Numbered from the stretch's first letter, positions 1-7,799 are shown. The stretch is DNA of 64,000 nucleotides from Fodinibacter luteus (GCF_039541575.1 NZ_BAABGM010000024.1:62001-126000); one strand, 5' to 3'. Translations and numbers: made by a program. Notes: generated by a model from the letters alone, not told the origin.

Positions 1-156
1 CGCCCGCTGCCGGCGGCGCTCGGGCGCGGGCCGGTCGAGGTACTGGAGGCGGTAGCGGCGGGGGCAGTCGAGGTAGGCGAGCAGCCGGCTCGGGCTCGCG
101 GGGTACAGCGGCGCGGGCATGCCGGGAAGGGCCCTCTGCTCCGCCTGCGTGCTCAT
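1..156 (-). CDS. RecB-family PD-(D/E)XK nuclease, N-terminal fragment
   Basis: Only the first 52 codons lie in the window; the rest runs off the left edge. The peptide has the opening typical of actinobacterial RecB-like exonucleases: a short LPGMP element, then SPSRLLAYLDCPRRYRL (residues 22-38), where the Cys of the CPRRY motif is usually an iron-sulfur ligand in AddB/RecB-type nuclease modules. The catalytic part is outside the window. The ATG is supported by a TACCGT -10 box six bases upstream. It is divergent from the serine dehydratase gene. Family assignment rests on motif recall of a short stretch, so it is moderately sure. Confidence 0.6.
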   Translation of the reverse strand, partial: MSTQAEQRALPGMPAPLYPASPSRLLAYLDCPRRYRLQYLDRPAPERRRQRA

Positions 157-162
157 GCCCCG

Positions 163-168
163 ACGGTA
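163..168 (-). promoter_or_regulatory. -10 box TACCGT, leaderless promoter of the RecB-like gene
   Basis: TACCGT on the minus strand ends six bases before the ATG at 156, so transcription should begin at or next to the start codon. No Shine-Dalgarno is present. The spacing matches about 17 other genes of this window. Confidence 0.5.
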
Positions 169-224
169 GCCCCTGCCGCCGACGGCACCGCGCCGTCGCC
201 CCCGGACGACGGGTCGACCTGACA

Positions 225-230
225 CACTGT
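225..230 (+). promoter_or_regulatory. Possible -10 box CACTGT upstream of sdaA
   Basis: CACTGT lies seven bases before the ATG at 238, the leaderless spacing seen elsewhere here, but its first base departs from TAnnnT. It favours ATG 238 over the in-frame GTG at 229. Confidence 0.3.
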
Positions 231-237
231 GCGTGAC

Positions 238-1623
238 ATGGCCATCAGCGCGTTCGACCTCTTCTCCGTGGGCATCGGCCCCTCCAGCTCGCACACCGTC
301 GGTCCGATGCGGGCGGCGCGCACCTTCGCGCAGGGTCTGCACGCCGACGGGCTCCTCGACCGCGTCGGTCGCGTGCGCGCCGAGCTGTTCGGCTCGCTCG
401 GGGCCACCGGCCACGGCCACGGGTCGGTCAAGGCCGTCGTGCTCGGCCTCGAGGGAGAGGCACCCGAGACCACCGACCCGCGCCGGGCCGACCCCCGGCT
501 GGAGGAGGTGCGGGCGACCGGCATCCTCCGGCTCGCGGGCGCCCACGAGGTGCGCTGCGCGGTCGACACGGACGTCGTGCTGCACCGCCGGGCCACCCTG
601 CCCTTCCACGCCAACGGCATGCGCTTCACGGCGTTCGCGTCCGCCGACCCGGCCGCGGACGAGCGACCGCTGCGCGAGCGCGACTACTACTCCGTCGGCG
701 GTGGCTTCGTCCTCGACGAGGACGAGGTCGGCGAGAACGTCATCGTCCCCGACCGCACCCCGGTGCGCTTCCCGTTCACCACCGGCGACGAGCTGCTCGC
801 CCGCTGCGCGGAGTCGGGGCTGCCGATCAGCGGCGTCATGATGGCCAACGAGCTGTCGTGGCGCACCGAGGCCGAGGTCCGCGAGGGGCTGCTCCACCTG
901 TGGCAGGTCATGCAGGAGTGCGTCGACGCCGGGTGCCGGTCCGAAGGGGTGCTGCCGGGTGGGCTCAAGGTGCAGCGCCGCGCGCCGCGCCTGGCCCGCC
1001 AGCTGCGCACGGAGCACTCGGGCGACCCCCTCGCGGCGATGGACTGGGTCACCCTGTACGCCCTCGCGGTCAACGAGGAGAACGCCTCCGGCGGGCGGAT
1101 GGTCACGGCGCCGACGAACGGCGCGGCCGGCATCATCCCCGCGGTGCTGCACTACTACACGCGCTTCGTGCCCGGCGCCGACGACGACGGCGTCGTGCGC
1201 TTCCTCCTCACCGCCGCCGCCATCGGCAGCCTCTACAAGGAGAACGCGTCGATCTCCGGGGCCGAGGTCGGCTGCCAGGGCGAGGTCGGCTCGGCGTGCT
1301 CGATGGCGGCCGGGGCCCTCGCCGAGGTGCTCGGCGGCACCCCCGACCAGGCCGAGAACGCCGCCGAGATCGGCATCGAGCACAACCTCGGCCTCACCTG
1401 CGACCCGGTCGGGGGGCTCGTGCAGATCCCGTGCATCGAGCGCAACGCCGTCGCCTCCGTCAAGGCCATCACCGCGGCCCGGATCGCCCTCCGCGGCACC
1501 GGCCGGCAGGTCGTCTCGCTCGACAAGGCGATCCGCACGATGCGCGACACCGGTCGCGACATGAAGGTCAAGTACAAGGAGACCTCGCGGGGCGGGCTCG
1601 CCGTCAACGTCATCGAGTGCTGA
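238..1623 (+). CDS. sdaA: L-serine ammonia-lyase, iron-sulfur type
   Basis: Deaminates L-serine to pyruvate and ammonia in the cytoplasm. At 461 aa it has the single-chain bacterial form with beta and alpha parts fused. Visible marks are the N-terminal GPSSSHTVGP loop and cysteines at about 346, 388 and 399 (GCQGEVG, TCDPVGG, IPCIER), the three ligands of the catalytic [4Fe-4S] cluster. The last residue is also Cys (NVIEC), matching the C-terminal tail that reaches into the active site in characterised family members. An in-frame GTG at 229 would add three residues; the -10-like box at 225 favours ATG 238. Confidence 0.93.
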   Translation: MAISAFDLFSVGIGPSSSHTVGPMRAARTFAQGLHADGLLDRVGRVRAELFGSLGATGHGHGSVKAVVLGLEGEAPETTDPRRADPRLEEVRATGILRLAGAHEVRCAVDTDVVLHRRATLPFHANGMRFTAFASADPAADERPLRERDYYSVGGGFVLDEDEVGENVIVPDRTPVRFPFTTGDELLARCAESGLPISGVMMANELSWRTEAEVREGLLHLWQVMQECVDAGCRSEGVLPGGLKVQRRAPRLARQLRTEHSGDPLAAMDWVTLYALAVNEENASGGRMVTAPTNGAAGIIPAVLHYYTRFVPGADDDGVVRFLLTAAAIGSLYKENASISGAEVGCQGEVGSACSMAAGALAEVLGGTPDQAENAAEIGIEHNLGLTCDPVGGLVQIPCIERNAVASVKAITAARIALRGTGRQVVSLDKAIRTMRDTGRDMKVKYKETSRGGLAVNVIEC

Positions 1624-1672
1624 CGCGGCCCCACGACGGTCCGCAGGGTGCCGTGGCACGGCATCCGCGGCC

Positions 1673-1678
1673 TACCGT
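1673..1678 (+). promoter_or_regulatory. -10 box TACCGT, leaderless promoter
   Basis: TACCGT ends six bases before the ATG at 1685. A perfect palindrome TGCCGTGGCACGGCA (1649-1663) lies just upstream and could be an operator or part of the sdaA 3' end. Confidence 0.5.
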
Positions 1679-1684
1679 GGTGCC

Positions 1685-2125
1685 ATGTCCGTCGACGACG
1701 CCCACACCCGTCCCCCCGGCGCGAGCGACACGACCGTCGCTGCGCTCGGCAAGCTGTCCGAGGCGCTCGAGGTCGTCGAGGAGGCCCGCGGGCTGCTGTA
1801 CGGCTTCCACCGCCGGTGCGGGATGGCCGACCTCGCCCTCGGCGAGGCGGTCGACCTGCTGCGGGAGGCCGGCCACGACGAGCTGGCCGACCGGCTCGAG
1901 ACCGACCTCGTGGGGCGCAACGTCCTCGCCGGGCGGTGGTCCTTCCAGGTCGTCGAGGAGTACGACGACGGCTACTACGGTGCCTTCCGGGAGCACGAGC
2001 GGCGCGCCCGCGACGAGCTCCTCGGCGGCAGGCGGCACGTGTACGAGGCGGAGATGAAGCAGGAGCGGCGCACCCACGGGCGTCCCGGCCACGCCGCGAC
2101 GCCGGAGTCGAGCGCGGGGTCCTGA
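1685..2125 (+). CDS. Conserved hypothetical protein, 146 aa
   Basis: Soluble, charged and alpha-helical by eye, with no signal peptide or membrane segment. The middle (residues 20-75) looks like a helical bundle rich in Leu, Glu and Ala; residues 85-110 hold aromatic residues (WSFQVVEEYDDGYYGAF) followed by a basic stretch. The ATG is supported by a leaderless -10 box. Neighbours (serine dehydratase upstream, purU convergent downstream) give no clear hint. I do not recognise a characterised family and assign no function. Confidence 0.75.
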   Translation: MSVDDAHTRPPGASDTTVAALGKLSEALEVVEEARGLLYGFHRRCGMADLALGEAVDLLREAGHDELADRLETDLVGRNVLAGRWSFQVVEEYDDGYYGAFREHERRARDELLGGRRHVYEAEMKQERRTHGRPGHAATPESSAGS

Positions 2126-2214
2126 CGTCGGATGCCGGGGGCACGCCGGCGCGCCGGCCGCCACGGCCGTGCGACCCGACGTATCAGGCGGCGCCCGGGT
2201 CCCTCCTCGTGGGT
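2126..2214. other. Intergenic stretch with a 14-bp perfect palindrome
   Basis: GCCGGCGCGCCGGC at 2145-2158 is a perfect palindrome lying 20 bases past the upstream stop codon. It may help end transcription, but there is no T tract. Nothing else is visible before the small reading frame at 2215. Confidence 0.35.
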
Positions 2215-2388
2215 ATGCACATGATCACGCCCGGCATCGCCGCATCCCTGACCCCGACGTCGCTCGAGCGCCGCGAGCGCGCACCCCGTGCGCCCCGCGC
2301 CCTCCGCCGGCTGCACCTGCCGCAGGTCCGGTTCCACCTCCCCCACCTGCACCTGCCGCACCCGCACCTGCCGCACCGCCACGTGTGA
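2215..2388 (+). CDS. Putative small His/Pro-rich protein, 57 aa
   Basis: An open frame of 57 codons beginning MHMITPGIAASLTPTSLERR. Its second half is a short repeat of His-Leu-Pro units (RLHLPQVRFHLPHLHLPH and so on to the C-terminus), giving about ten His in the last 25 residues. The DNA repeats with it (CACCTGCCGCACC units). No convincing Shine-Dalgarno or -10 box precedes it; an in-frame GTG at 2209 is the alternative start. It could be a real metal-binding peptide or a repeat that happens to be open. It fills most of the 314-bp gap between the flanking genes. Confidence 0.35.
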   Translation: MHMITPGIAASLTPTSLERRERAPRAPRALRRLHLPQVRFHLPHLHLPHPHLPHRHV

Positions 2389-2439
2389 CGGGTGCGTCGA
2401 CCCTCGGGCCGGAGCGTCCGGGCCCGCGACGAGCCGCGC

Positions 2440-3312
2440 TCAGCTGAAGACGACCGTGCGGTCGCCGTTGAGCAGCACCCGTGACTCGCAGTGCCACCGC
2501 ACCGCCCGTGCGAGCACCCGGGACTCGACCTCCTCGCCCGCGCGCACGAGGTGCTCGGGCGCCATCCGGTGGTCGACCCGCACGACGTCCTGCTCGATGA
2601 TCGGCCCCTCGTCGAGGTCGGCCGTGACGTAGTGCGCCGTCGCCCCGACGAGCTTGACCCCGCGCGCGAACGCCTGGTGGTAGGGCTTGGCGCCCTTGAA
2701 CGAGGGCAGGAACGAGTGGTGGATGTTGATGACCCGGCCCGACAGGTCGCGGCTGAGGTCGTCGGACAGCACCTGCATGTAGCGCGCGAGCACGACGAGG
2801 TCGACGTCGTGCTCGGCCACGATCTCGCGCAGCCGGGCCTCTGCGCCGGCCTTGGTGTCGGGCGTCACCGGCACGTGGTGGAAGGGGATGCCGTACGACG
2901 CGACGAGCGGCTCGAGGTCGGGGTGGTTCGACACGACCGCGGGGACGTCCATGGTGAGCGCGCCCGAGCGCCAGCGGAAGAGCAGGTCGTTGAGGCAGTG
3001 GCCGAAGCGGCTCACCATGAGCAGCGCCCGGTAGGGGGTCGTGGCGTCGCGGATCGACCAGTCCATGCCGTACGCGGTCGCGACCGGCTCGAAGAGCTCG
3101 CGCCAGCGCTCGGTGCGCGGCCCCCCGATCTCCACCGAGAAGCGGATGCGCATGAAGAACTGGTCGGTGCGCACGTCGTCGAACTGCTGGCTCTCCTCGA
3201 TGTTCGCGCCGTGCTCGAACAGCAGCGCGGTCACCGTCGCGACGATGCCGCGCTGGTCGGGGCAGGAGAGGATGAGCACGTTGTCGGTGGGGACGGTCGT
3301 GGTGTCGGGCAC
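2440..3312 (-). CDS. purU: Formyltetrahydrofolate deformylase
   Basis: Hydrolyses 10-formyl-THF to THF and formate, balancing one-carbon pools and feeding formate to purine synthesis. At 290 aa it has the family's usual length. An N-terminal ACT domain (residues 10-90, starting NVLILSCPDQRGIVA) is followed by the formyltransferase fold with catalytic landmarks INIHHSFLPSF and the ATAHYVTADLDEGPIIEQD stretch. The GTG start at 3312 is chosen because a TACGGT -10 box sits six bases upstream and the ACT domain begins right after it; longer open frame upstream is not conserved-looking. It is convergent with the small frame at 2215. Confidence 0.93.
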   Translation of the reverse strand: MPDTTTVPTDNVLILSCPDQRGIVATVTALLFEHGANIEESQQFDDVRTDQFFMRIRFSVEIGGPRTERWRELFEPVATAYGMDWSIRDATTPYRALLMVSRFGHCLNDLLFRWRSGALTMDVPAVVSNHPDLEPLVASYGIPFHHVPVTPDTKAGAEARLREIVAEHDVDLVVLARYMQVLSDDLSRDLSGRVINIHHSFLPSFKGAKPYHQAFARGVKLVGATAHYVTADLDEGPIIEQDVVRVDHRMAPEHLVRAGEEVESRVLARAVRWHCESRVLLNGDRTVVFS

Positions 3313-3318
3313 CCCGCC

Positions 3319-3324
3319 ACCGTA
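3319..3324 (-). promoter_or_regulatory. -10 box TACGGT, leaderless promoter of purU
   Basis: TACGGT on the minus strand is separated by six bases (GGCGGG) from the GTG start at 3312. No Shine-Dalgarno is visible. Confidence 0.5.
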
Positions 3325-3376
3325 CGGGGGCGACCGCCCCCGATCCACCCGGCCTGGAGGGCGGCGGCGACCGAGG

Positions 3377-4225
3377 TCACGCGCGCACGACCCCGCTGCC
3401 CGAAGCGAGGGCCTCGATGGCCTCGAGCACCTCGGGTGCGGTCGTGCGTTCGCCGAGCCGGTTGGCCTTGCCGTCGCCGTGGTAGTCGCTCGAGCCGGTG
3501 ACGAGCAGGCCGAGCGACCGGGCGAGGCCGGTGAGGTGGTGCACGGCATCCGGGCCGTGGTCGCGGTGGTGCACCTCGAGCCCGGCCAGGCCGGCGGCGG
3601 TCATCTCCTCGACGAGGGCGTCGGACACGACGCGGCCGCGGTCGACCGACCTCGGGTGGGCGATGACCGGCACCCCGCCCGCGTCGCGGACGAGCCGCAC
3701 GGCGTCGACCGGGTCGGGCGCGTAGTGGGCGACGTAGTACGGGCGGTCGTTGCCGAGCCACCGGGCGAAGGCCTCGTCGCGGTCGGCCACGTGCCCGGCG
3801 CGCACCAGTGCGTCGGCGATGTGCGGCCGGCCGGCGGTGGCCCCGTCCTCGACCTCGGCCCGCACGGCCTCGATCGTCACGTCGACGCCGGCCGCCGCGA
3901 GCTTGGCCACGATCCGCTCGAGGCGGGTGTCGCGGCTCCTCCGGGCGTGCTCCAGCTCGGCGACGAGCCCGGGGTGCGCGGGGTCGGGGAGGTAGGCGAG
4001 CAGGTGCACGCTCTGCCCCCGGCGGCTGCACGACACCTCGATGCCGCGGACGAGGGTGATGCCGTGCCGGCGGGCCGAGTCGGCCGCCTCGTCCCAGCCC
4101 CCGGTCGTGTCGTGGTCGGTGAGCGCGACGACGTCGAGCCCCGCCGCGGCGGCCTGCGCGACGACCACGCCAGGGGGCTCGGTGCCGTCACTCGCCGTGG
4201 AGTGGGTGTGGAGGTCGATGACCAC
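3377..4225 (-). CDS. PHP-domain phosphoesterase (RNase AM / YciV-like)
   Basis: A 282-aa polymerase-and-histidinol-phosphatase domain protein. The metal-binding motifs are in order: IDLHTHSTASDG (residues 3-14), ALTDHDTTGG, GIEVSC, VIAHPRS and SSDYHGDGK near the C-terminus. Relatives of this length include a 5'-3' exoribonuclease acting on short RNA and nucleoside 3',5'-bisphosphates, and trehalose-type phosphatases; the exact substrate cannot be read from sequence. The GTG start at 4225 is fixed by a TACGCT -10 box six bases upstream and by the motif beginning at residue 3. It lies between maoC and purU on the same strand, with gaps too long for tight coupling. Confidence 0.85.
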   Translation of the reverse strand: MVIDLHTHSTASDGTEPPGVVVAQAAAAGLDVVALTDHDTTGGWDEAADSARRHGITLVRGIEVSCSRRGQSVHLLAYLPDPAHPGLVAELEHARRSRDTRLERIVAKLAAAGVDVTIEAVRAEVEDGATAGRPHIADALVRAGHVADRDEAFARWLGNDRPYYVAHYAPDPVDAVRLVRDAGGVPVIAHPRSVDRGRVVSDALVEEMTAAGLAGLEVHHRDHGPDAVHHLTGLARSLGLLVTGSSDYHGDGKANRLGERTTAPEVLEAIEALASGSGVVRA

Positions 4226-4231
4226 GCGTGC

Positions 4232-4237
4232 AGCGTA
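4232..4237 (-). promoter_or_regulatory. -10 box TACGCT, leaderless promoter of the PHP gene
   Basis: TACGCT on the minus strand, six bases (GCACGC) before the GTG start at 4225. Confidence 0.5.
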
Positions 4238-4275
4238 GTGGCCGTGCGGCGGCGGACCCGCGTCGACGGGTGCGC

Positions 4276-4812
4276 TCAGCCCGCGGTCGCCGGGCCGGGC
4301 CAGGAGCGGTCGGGCACGGGCGTCGGCCGCCCGGGCTGCTCGCCGCCGCGGGCCTCGAGGTAGTTCTCCTTGGGCACCATGACCTTGCGGCGGAAGATGC
4401 ACACGACCTTGCCGTCCTGGTTGTAGCCGATCGTCTCGACGTGCACGACGCCCCGGTCGTCCTTGCTCGTGCTCTCCCACTTGTCGAGCACCGTCGTCTC
4501 GCCGTAGAGGGTGTCTCCGTGGAAGGTCGGGGCGACGTGGCGCAGGCTCTCGATCTCGAGGTTGGCGATGGCCTTGCCGCTGATGTCGGGGACGCTCATG
4601 CCGAGCAGGATCGAGTAGACGTAGTTGCCGACGACGACGTTCTGCCCGAACTGGGTCGTCTCCTGCGCGTAGTGCGTGTCGAGGTGCAGGGGGTGGTGGT
4701 TCATCGTGAGCAGGCAGAACAGGTGGTCGTCGTACTCGGTGACCGTCTTCCCCGGCCAGTGCTTGTACGTCGCACCGACCTCGAACTCCTCGTAGCTGCG
4801 CCCGAACTGCAC
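4276..4812 (-). CDS. MaoC-family hydratase, probable mesaconyl-CoA hydratase
   Basis: A 178-aa hot-dog fold protein. From memory it closely resembles the MaoC protein encoded beside crotonyl-CoA carboxylase and ethylmalonyl-CoA mutase in Streptomyces: shared stretches include FEVGATYKHWPGKTVTEYDD, LLTMNHHPLHLD (hydratase Asp/His region), NVVVGNYVYSI and RHVAPTFHGDTLYGETTV. In that pathway it would hydrate mesaconyl-C1-CoA to beta-methylmalyl-CoA. The GTG start is at 4812; upstream TGGAGT has leaderless spacing but is a poor -10. Here it is far from the other pathway genes (dehydrogenase at 24.7 kb, lyases at 32.6-34.5 kb). Family is sure; the precise substrate is inferred. Confidence 0.8.
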   Translation of the reverse strand: MQFGRSYEEFEVGATYKHWPGKTVTEYDDHLFCLLTMNHHPLHLDTHYAQETTQFGQNVVVGNYVYSILLGMSVPDISGKAIANLEIESLRHVAPTFHGDTLYGETTVLDKWESTSKDDRGVVHVETIGYNQDGKVVCIFRRKVMVPKENYLEARGGEQPGRPTPVPDRSWPGPATAG

Positions 4813-4940
4813 CGGTTGACTCCATTCGCTCGACGTGAGGCGCCCATCCTCGCGCGAGTGCCCGGCATCCGGCAGGGGGATGGCGCGTGCCCTTCCTCAC
4901 GCTTGCCCGCCACGCCGCGGGGGCGGGACGCGTGGGAGGT

Positions 4941-5032
4941 CACTGCAGACAGGCAGTGCAGCCGATTCGCGTCGGCGGCCGTGCTCACCGGGCGCGCCCG
5001 ACGCCTCCACTGCCTGTCGGTGGGTACGCGAA
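4941..5032. repeat. Inverted-repeat cluster in A-B-A'-B' order
   Basis: CACTGC (4941) and GCAGTG (4953) form a small hairpin. GACAGGCAGTG (4948-4958) recurs inverted as CACTGCCTGTC (5008-5018), and TTCGCGT (4966-4972) recurs inverted as ACGCGAA (5026-5032). Both pairs have the same seven-base gap between their two modules. The interleaved order allows a pseudoknot, or two oppositely oriented binding sites. Role unknown. Confidence 0.5.
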
Positions 5033-5048
5033 CTGCCGGATGCCGGAT

Positions 5049-5088
5049 GCTCGGGGCCGCGGGTGACGTGGCTCGGGGCCGCGGGTGA
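5049..5088 (+). repeat. Two direct copies of an 18-bp unit, period 22
   Basis: GCTCGGGGCCGCGGGTGA occurs at 5049-5066 and again at 5071-5088. It lies about 65 bases upstream of the glpK -10 box and could be a regulator site pair or a slippage product. Confidence 0.55.
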
Positions 5089-5152
5089 GTGGGTCCGAGC
5101 GCCGGATGCCGTGGCGCGGCCGGGTGCCGGCCGGCCCGAGGGGGACGCCCCC

Positions 5153-5158
5153 TACCCT
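5153..5158 (+). promoter_or_regulatory. -10 box TACCCT, leaderless promoter of glpK
   Basis: TACCCT ends seven bases before the glpK ATG at 5166; no Shine-Dalgarno lies between them. Confidence 0.5.
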
Positions 5159-5165
5159 GCTGACC

Positions 5166-6680
5166 ATGGGTGACTTCATCGGAGCGGTCGACCAGGGCAC
5201 GACGAGCACGCGGTTCATCGTCTTCGACCACGACGGACGCCCCGTCGCGAGCCACCAGCTCGAGCACGAGCAGGTGCTCCCGCGCGCCGGCTGGGTCGAG
5301 CACAACCCCCTCGAGATCTGGGACCGCACCCGGACCGTCATCGGCAGCGCACTGACGACCGCGGGCCTCGCGACGTCCGACCTGGCCGCCATCGGGGTCA
5401 CGAACCAGCGGGAGACGGCGGTCGTCTGGGACCGCCGCACCGGCCGACCGTTCCACAACGCCGTCGTGTGGCAGGACACCCGCACCGACTCGATCGCCAA
5501 GGCGCTCGACGCCGACGGTCGCGGTGACGTCATCCGGCACAAGGCCGGCCTGCCCCCCGCGACGTACTTCTCCGCGGGCAAGGTCCAGTGGCTGCTCGAG
5601 CACGTCGACGGGCTGCGCGCGGCGGCCGAGCGCGGCGACGCCCTCTTCGGCACGCCCGACACGTGGGTCGTCTGGAACCTCACCGGCGGCCCGGACGGCG
5701 GCATCCACGCGACGGACGTGACGAACGCGAGCCGCACGATGCTCATGGACCTCACGAGCCTGGACTGGGACGACGAGCTGCTCGGCTTCTTCGGCATCCC
5801 CCGGCAGATGCTCCCGAGCATCCACAGCAGCAGCCACCGCACCGCCTTCGGCGAGACGGCGGGCGGTCGCGGCAGCAGTGCCGTGCCGATCACCGGCGTC
5901 CTCGGCGACCAGCAGGCGGCGACGGTCGGGCAGGTCTGCTTCGAGCCCGGCGAGGCGAAGAACACCTACGGCACCGGGAACTTCCTCCTCCTCAACACCG
6001 GCGAGGAGCTCGTCCGCAGCCGCAACGGCCTCCTCACGACGGTCGCGTACCGCTTCGGCGACGCCGCGCCCGTCTACGCCCTCGAGGGCTCGATCGCCGT
6101 CACGGGCAGCGCGGTGCAGTGGCTGCGCGACCAGCTCGGCATCATCTCCGGCGCGTCCGAGGTCGAGGCCCTCGCGGCCTCGGTCGACGACACCGGTGGG
6201 GTCTACTTCGTCCCCGCGTTCAGCGGCCTGTTCGCCCCCTACTGGCGCAGCGACGCGCGCGGGGCGATCGTCGGGCTGTCGCGCTTCAACACCAACGCCC
6301 ACCTGGCCCGCGCGACCCTCGAGGCCATCTGCTACCAGTCGCGCGACGTCGTCGACGCGATGGCGGCCGACTCCGGCGTGGCCCTCACGACGCTCAAGGT
6401 CGACGGCGGCATCACCGCGAACCGGCTGTGCATGCAGCTGCAGGCCGACATCCTCGGCGTCCCCGTGTCCAAGCCGGTCGTCCCCGAGACGACGGCCCTC
6501 GGCGCGGCGTACGCCGCCGGCCTCGCCACGGGCTACTGGTCCGGCACCGACGAGCTGCGGGCCAACTGGGCCGAGGCGGAGCGGTGGCAGCCGCGGTGGA
6601 ACGACGCCCAGCGGCGCGACGGGTACGCCGGCTGGCGCAAGGCCGTCGAGCGCACCCTGGGTTGGGTCGACGTCGAGTAG
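5166..6680 (+). CDS. glpK: Glycerol kinase
   Basis: Phosphorylates glycerol to sn-glycerol-3-phosphate with ATP. The 504-aa length is standard for this FGGY kinase. Visible marks are the N-terminal phosphate loop AVDQGTTSTRFIVFD, the NQRETAVVWDR glycerol-site loop, WNLTGG, the GALGDQQAA-like motif (ITGVLGDQQAATVGQ), KNTYGTGNFLLLN and the C-terminal VDGGITANRLCMQLQADILG signature. The ATG at 5166 is chosen because a -10 box sits seven bases upstream and the fold begins at residue 4. No glycerol facilitator or glpD is adjacent, so it stands alone and may be controlled by the repeat-rich region upstream. Confidence 0.96.
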   Translation: MGDFIGAVDQGTTSTRFIVFDHDGRPVASHQLEHEQVLPRAGWVEHNPLEIWDRTRTVIGSALTTAGLATSDLAAIGVTNQRETAVVWDRRTGRPFHNAVVWQDTRTDSIAKALDADGRGDVIRHKAGLPPATYFSAGKVQWLLEHVDGLRAAAERGDALFGTPDTWVVWNLTGGPDGGIHATDVTNASRTMLMDLTSLDWDDELLGFFGIPRQMLPSIHSSSHRTAFGETAGGRGSSAVPITGVLGDQQAATVGQVCFEPGEAKNTYGTGNFLLLNTGEELVRSRNGLLTTVAYRFGDAAPVYALEGSIAVTGSAVQWLRDQLGIISGASEVEALAASVDDTGGVYFVPAFSGLFAPYWRSDARGAIVGLSRFNTNAHLARATLEAICYQSRDVVDAMAADSGVALTTLKVDGGITANRLCMQLQADILGVPVSKPVVPETTALGAAYAAGLATGYWSGTDELRANWAEAERWQPRWNDAQRRDGYAGWRKAVERTLGWVDVE

Positions 6681-6770
6681 GTCCGGCTGCACCGCCCGGA
6701 TGCCGGGTGGCCGGCAGGCGCAGTCAGTGCGGCAGGAGCACCCACCAGGCGGTGACGCGCGCCGCCGGGC

Positions 6771-7799
6771 TCAGGACAAGCCGTCGGCCATCGCGGCGTG
6801 GCAGATGTCGGCGACCTCGTTGACCGTGCGGCGACCATGGCTGAAACCGGCGGTGCTCCGCGACAGGATGCTGAGGACGTACTCGCGGTCGTCGGCGATC
6901 ACCCAGCCGGTCGAGTTGAGCCGGTAACCGTCGGGCAGCGGGCCCCACCCGTTCTTCGCGGCGACGTGCACCCCGCGCGACTCGGGCGCGAAGACCCCCC
7001 ACCGCTGCTCGGCCACGACGTCGGCCATGAGGAAGCGTGCGACGGTGCGACGGGCGCCGTCGAGCACGTCGTCGCCCGAGAGCAGGGCGAGGACCATCGC
7101 GTTGAGGTCCCCCGGCACCGTGCGCCAGTGCCCCCACCAGCCCTCGTCGATCTCGGTGCGGTCCATCCCGACGAGCCCCGCGACCCGCCGCACCTCGTCG
7201 CGGCCCACCTGGGCGAGCAACGTCTCGGTGGCCGCGTTGTCGCTGCGGGTGATCATCCGCTCCGCGAGGGCCCGCTGCTTCCTCGTGAGGTCGACCTTCG
7301 CCTCCTGGGCCTGCCGGAGCACGGTCGTGAGGACGAGCACCTTGATGGTGCTGTAGCAGAAGCCCTCGGTCGCCTCGTGGCGGAAGGCCTGGCCCCGGCG
7401 AAGGTCGACGAGCTCGAGGCCGAGGCGTCCGCTGCGACCGGACAGGTAGTCCTCGAGCCTGCCGGCGAGCCGGGGGGCCTCGACCACCGTCGGTGCCACG
7501 CCTGCCGCGACGGACGGGCTCCCTGCCGCGACGGACGGGCTCGCAGTGGGGGATGCCGTGGGCGGCCCGGAACCGGCTGCGGCGGTGGACCGGCTCGACG
7601 CCACTATGGTCGCCGCCGCCGGCGAGGCTGCGGCATCGCCGGCGACGAGCTCACGCACCCCCAGACCGAGCACCCCCAGACCCAGCACGGTTCCACCGCC
7701 GACCACGAGGCGGCGTCGGGCGATGACCTCAGGTGATGGCCCGCGGGTACGCCGCACGTCGACCCGGCGTGGGTCGTGGGGGCGCAGCGGCTCGCTCAT
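6771..7799 (-). CDS. Exported beta-lactamase-fold serine hydrolase
   Basis: 342 aa. A Tat-like N-terminus (ARRRLVVGG followed by a Gly/Leu-rich hydrophobic stretch, residues 26-50) precedes a Ser/Ala/Pro linker that holds a perfect duplication (SPSVAAG twice). The catalytic domain spans about 110-342 with the penicillin-recognising motifs SxxK (CYSTIKV), SDN (TRSDNAATE) and KNG in the place of KTG. It could be a class A-like beta-lactamase or a cell-wall serine hydrolase; the weak third motif makes me hold back a lactamase claim. The ATG overlaps the stop of the upstream DUF2332 gene by one base, so the pair is probably translationally coupled. Confidence 0.82.
   Translation of the reverse strand: MSEPLRPHDPRRVDVRRTRGPSPEVIARRRLVVGGGTVLGLGVLGLGVRELVAGDAAASPAAATIVASSRSTAAAGSGPPTASPTASPSVAAGSPSVAAGVAPTVVEAPRLAGRLEDYLSGRSGRLGLELVDLRRGQAFRHEATEGFCYSTIKVLVLTTVLRQAQEAKVDLTRKQRALAERMITRSDNAATETLLAQVGRDEVRRVAGLVGMDRTEIDEGWWGHWRTVPGDLNAMVLALLSGDDVLDGARRTVARFLMADVVAEQRWGVFAPESRGVHVAAKNGWGPLPDGYRLNSTGWVIADDREYVLSILSRSTAGFSHGRRTVNEVADICHAAMADGLS
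7501..7542 (-). repeat. Perfect 21-bp tandem duplication inside the linker of the serine hydrolase
   Basis: Two identical 21-base units, 7501-7521 and 7522-7542, encode the duplicated linker heptapeptide. The identity at DNA level suggests a recent slippage or variable linker length among strains. Confidence 0.85.

Larger units (their letters stand above)
4813..5165. other. 353-bp intergenic region before glpK, rich in repeats
   Basis: I see no convincing gene here. It carries three copies of the genome-wide GGCATCC/GGATGCC heptamer (about 4864, 5038, 5103), a cluster of inverted repeats (4941-5032), a tandem repeat (5049-5088) and the glpK promoter at its right end. A few open frames cross it but none has a start signal or recognisable product. 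Confidence 0.6.

Noticed and set aside
2145..2158. GCCGGCGCGCCGGC as an attachment or recombination site
   Set aside because: No integrase, tRNA or duplicated copy nearby; such palindromes arise easily at this G+C content.
4701..6692. A long open frame on the minus strand opposite glpK and upstream DNA
   Set aside because: It is a by-product of high third-position G+C; it has low-complexity Arg/Val/Asp composition, no start signal and lies antisense to a clear glycerol kinase.
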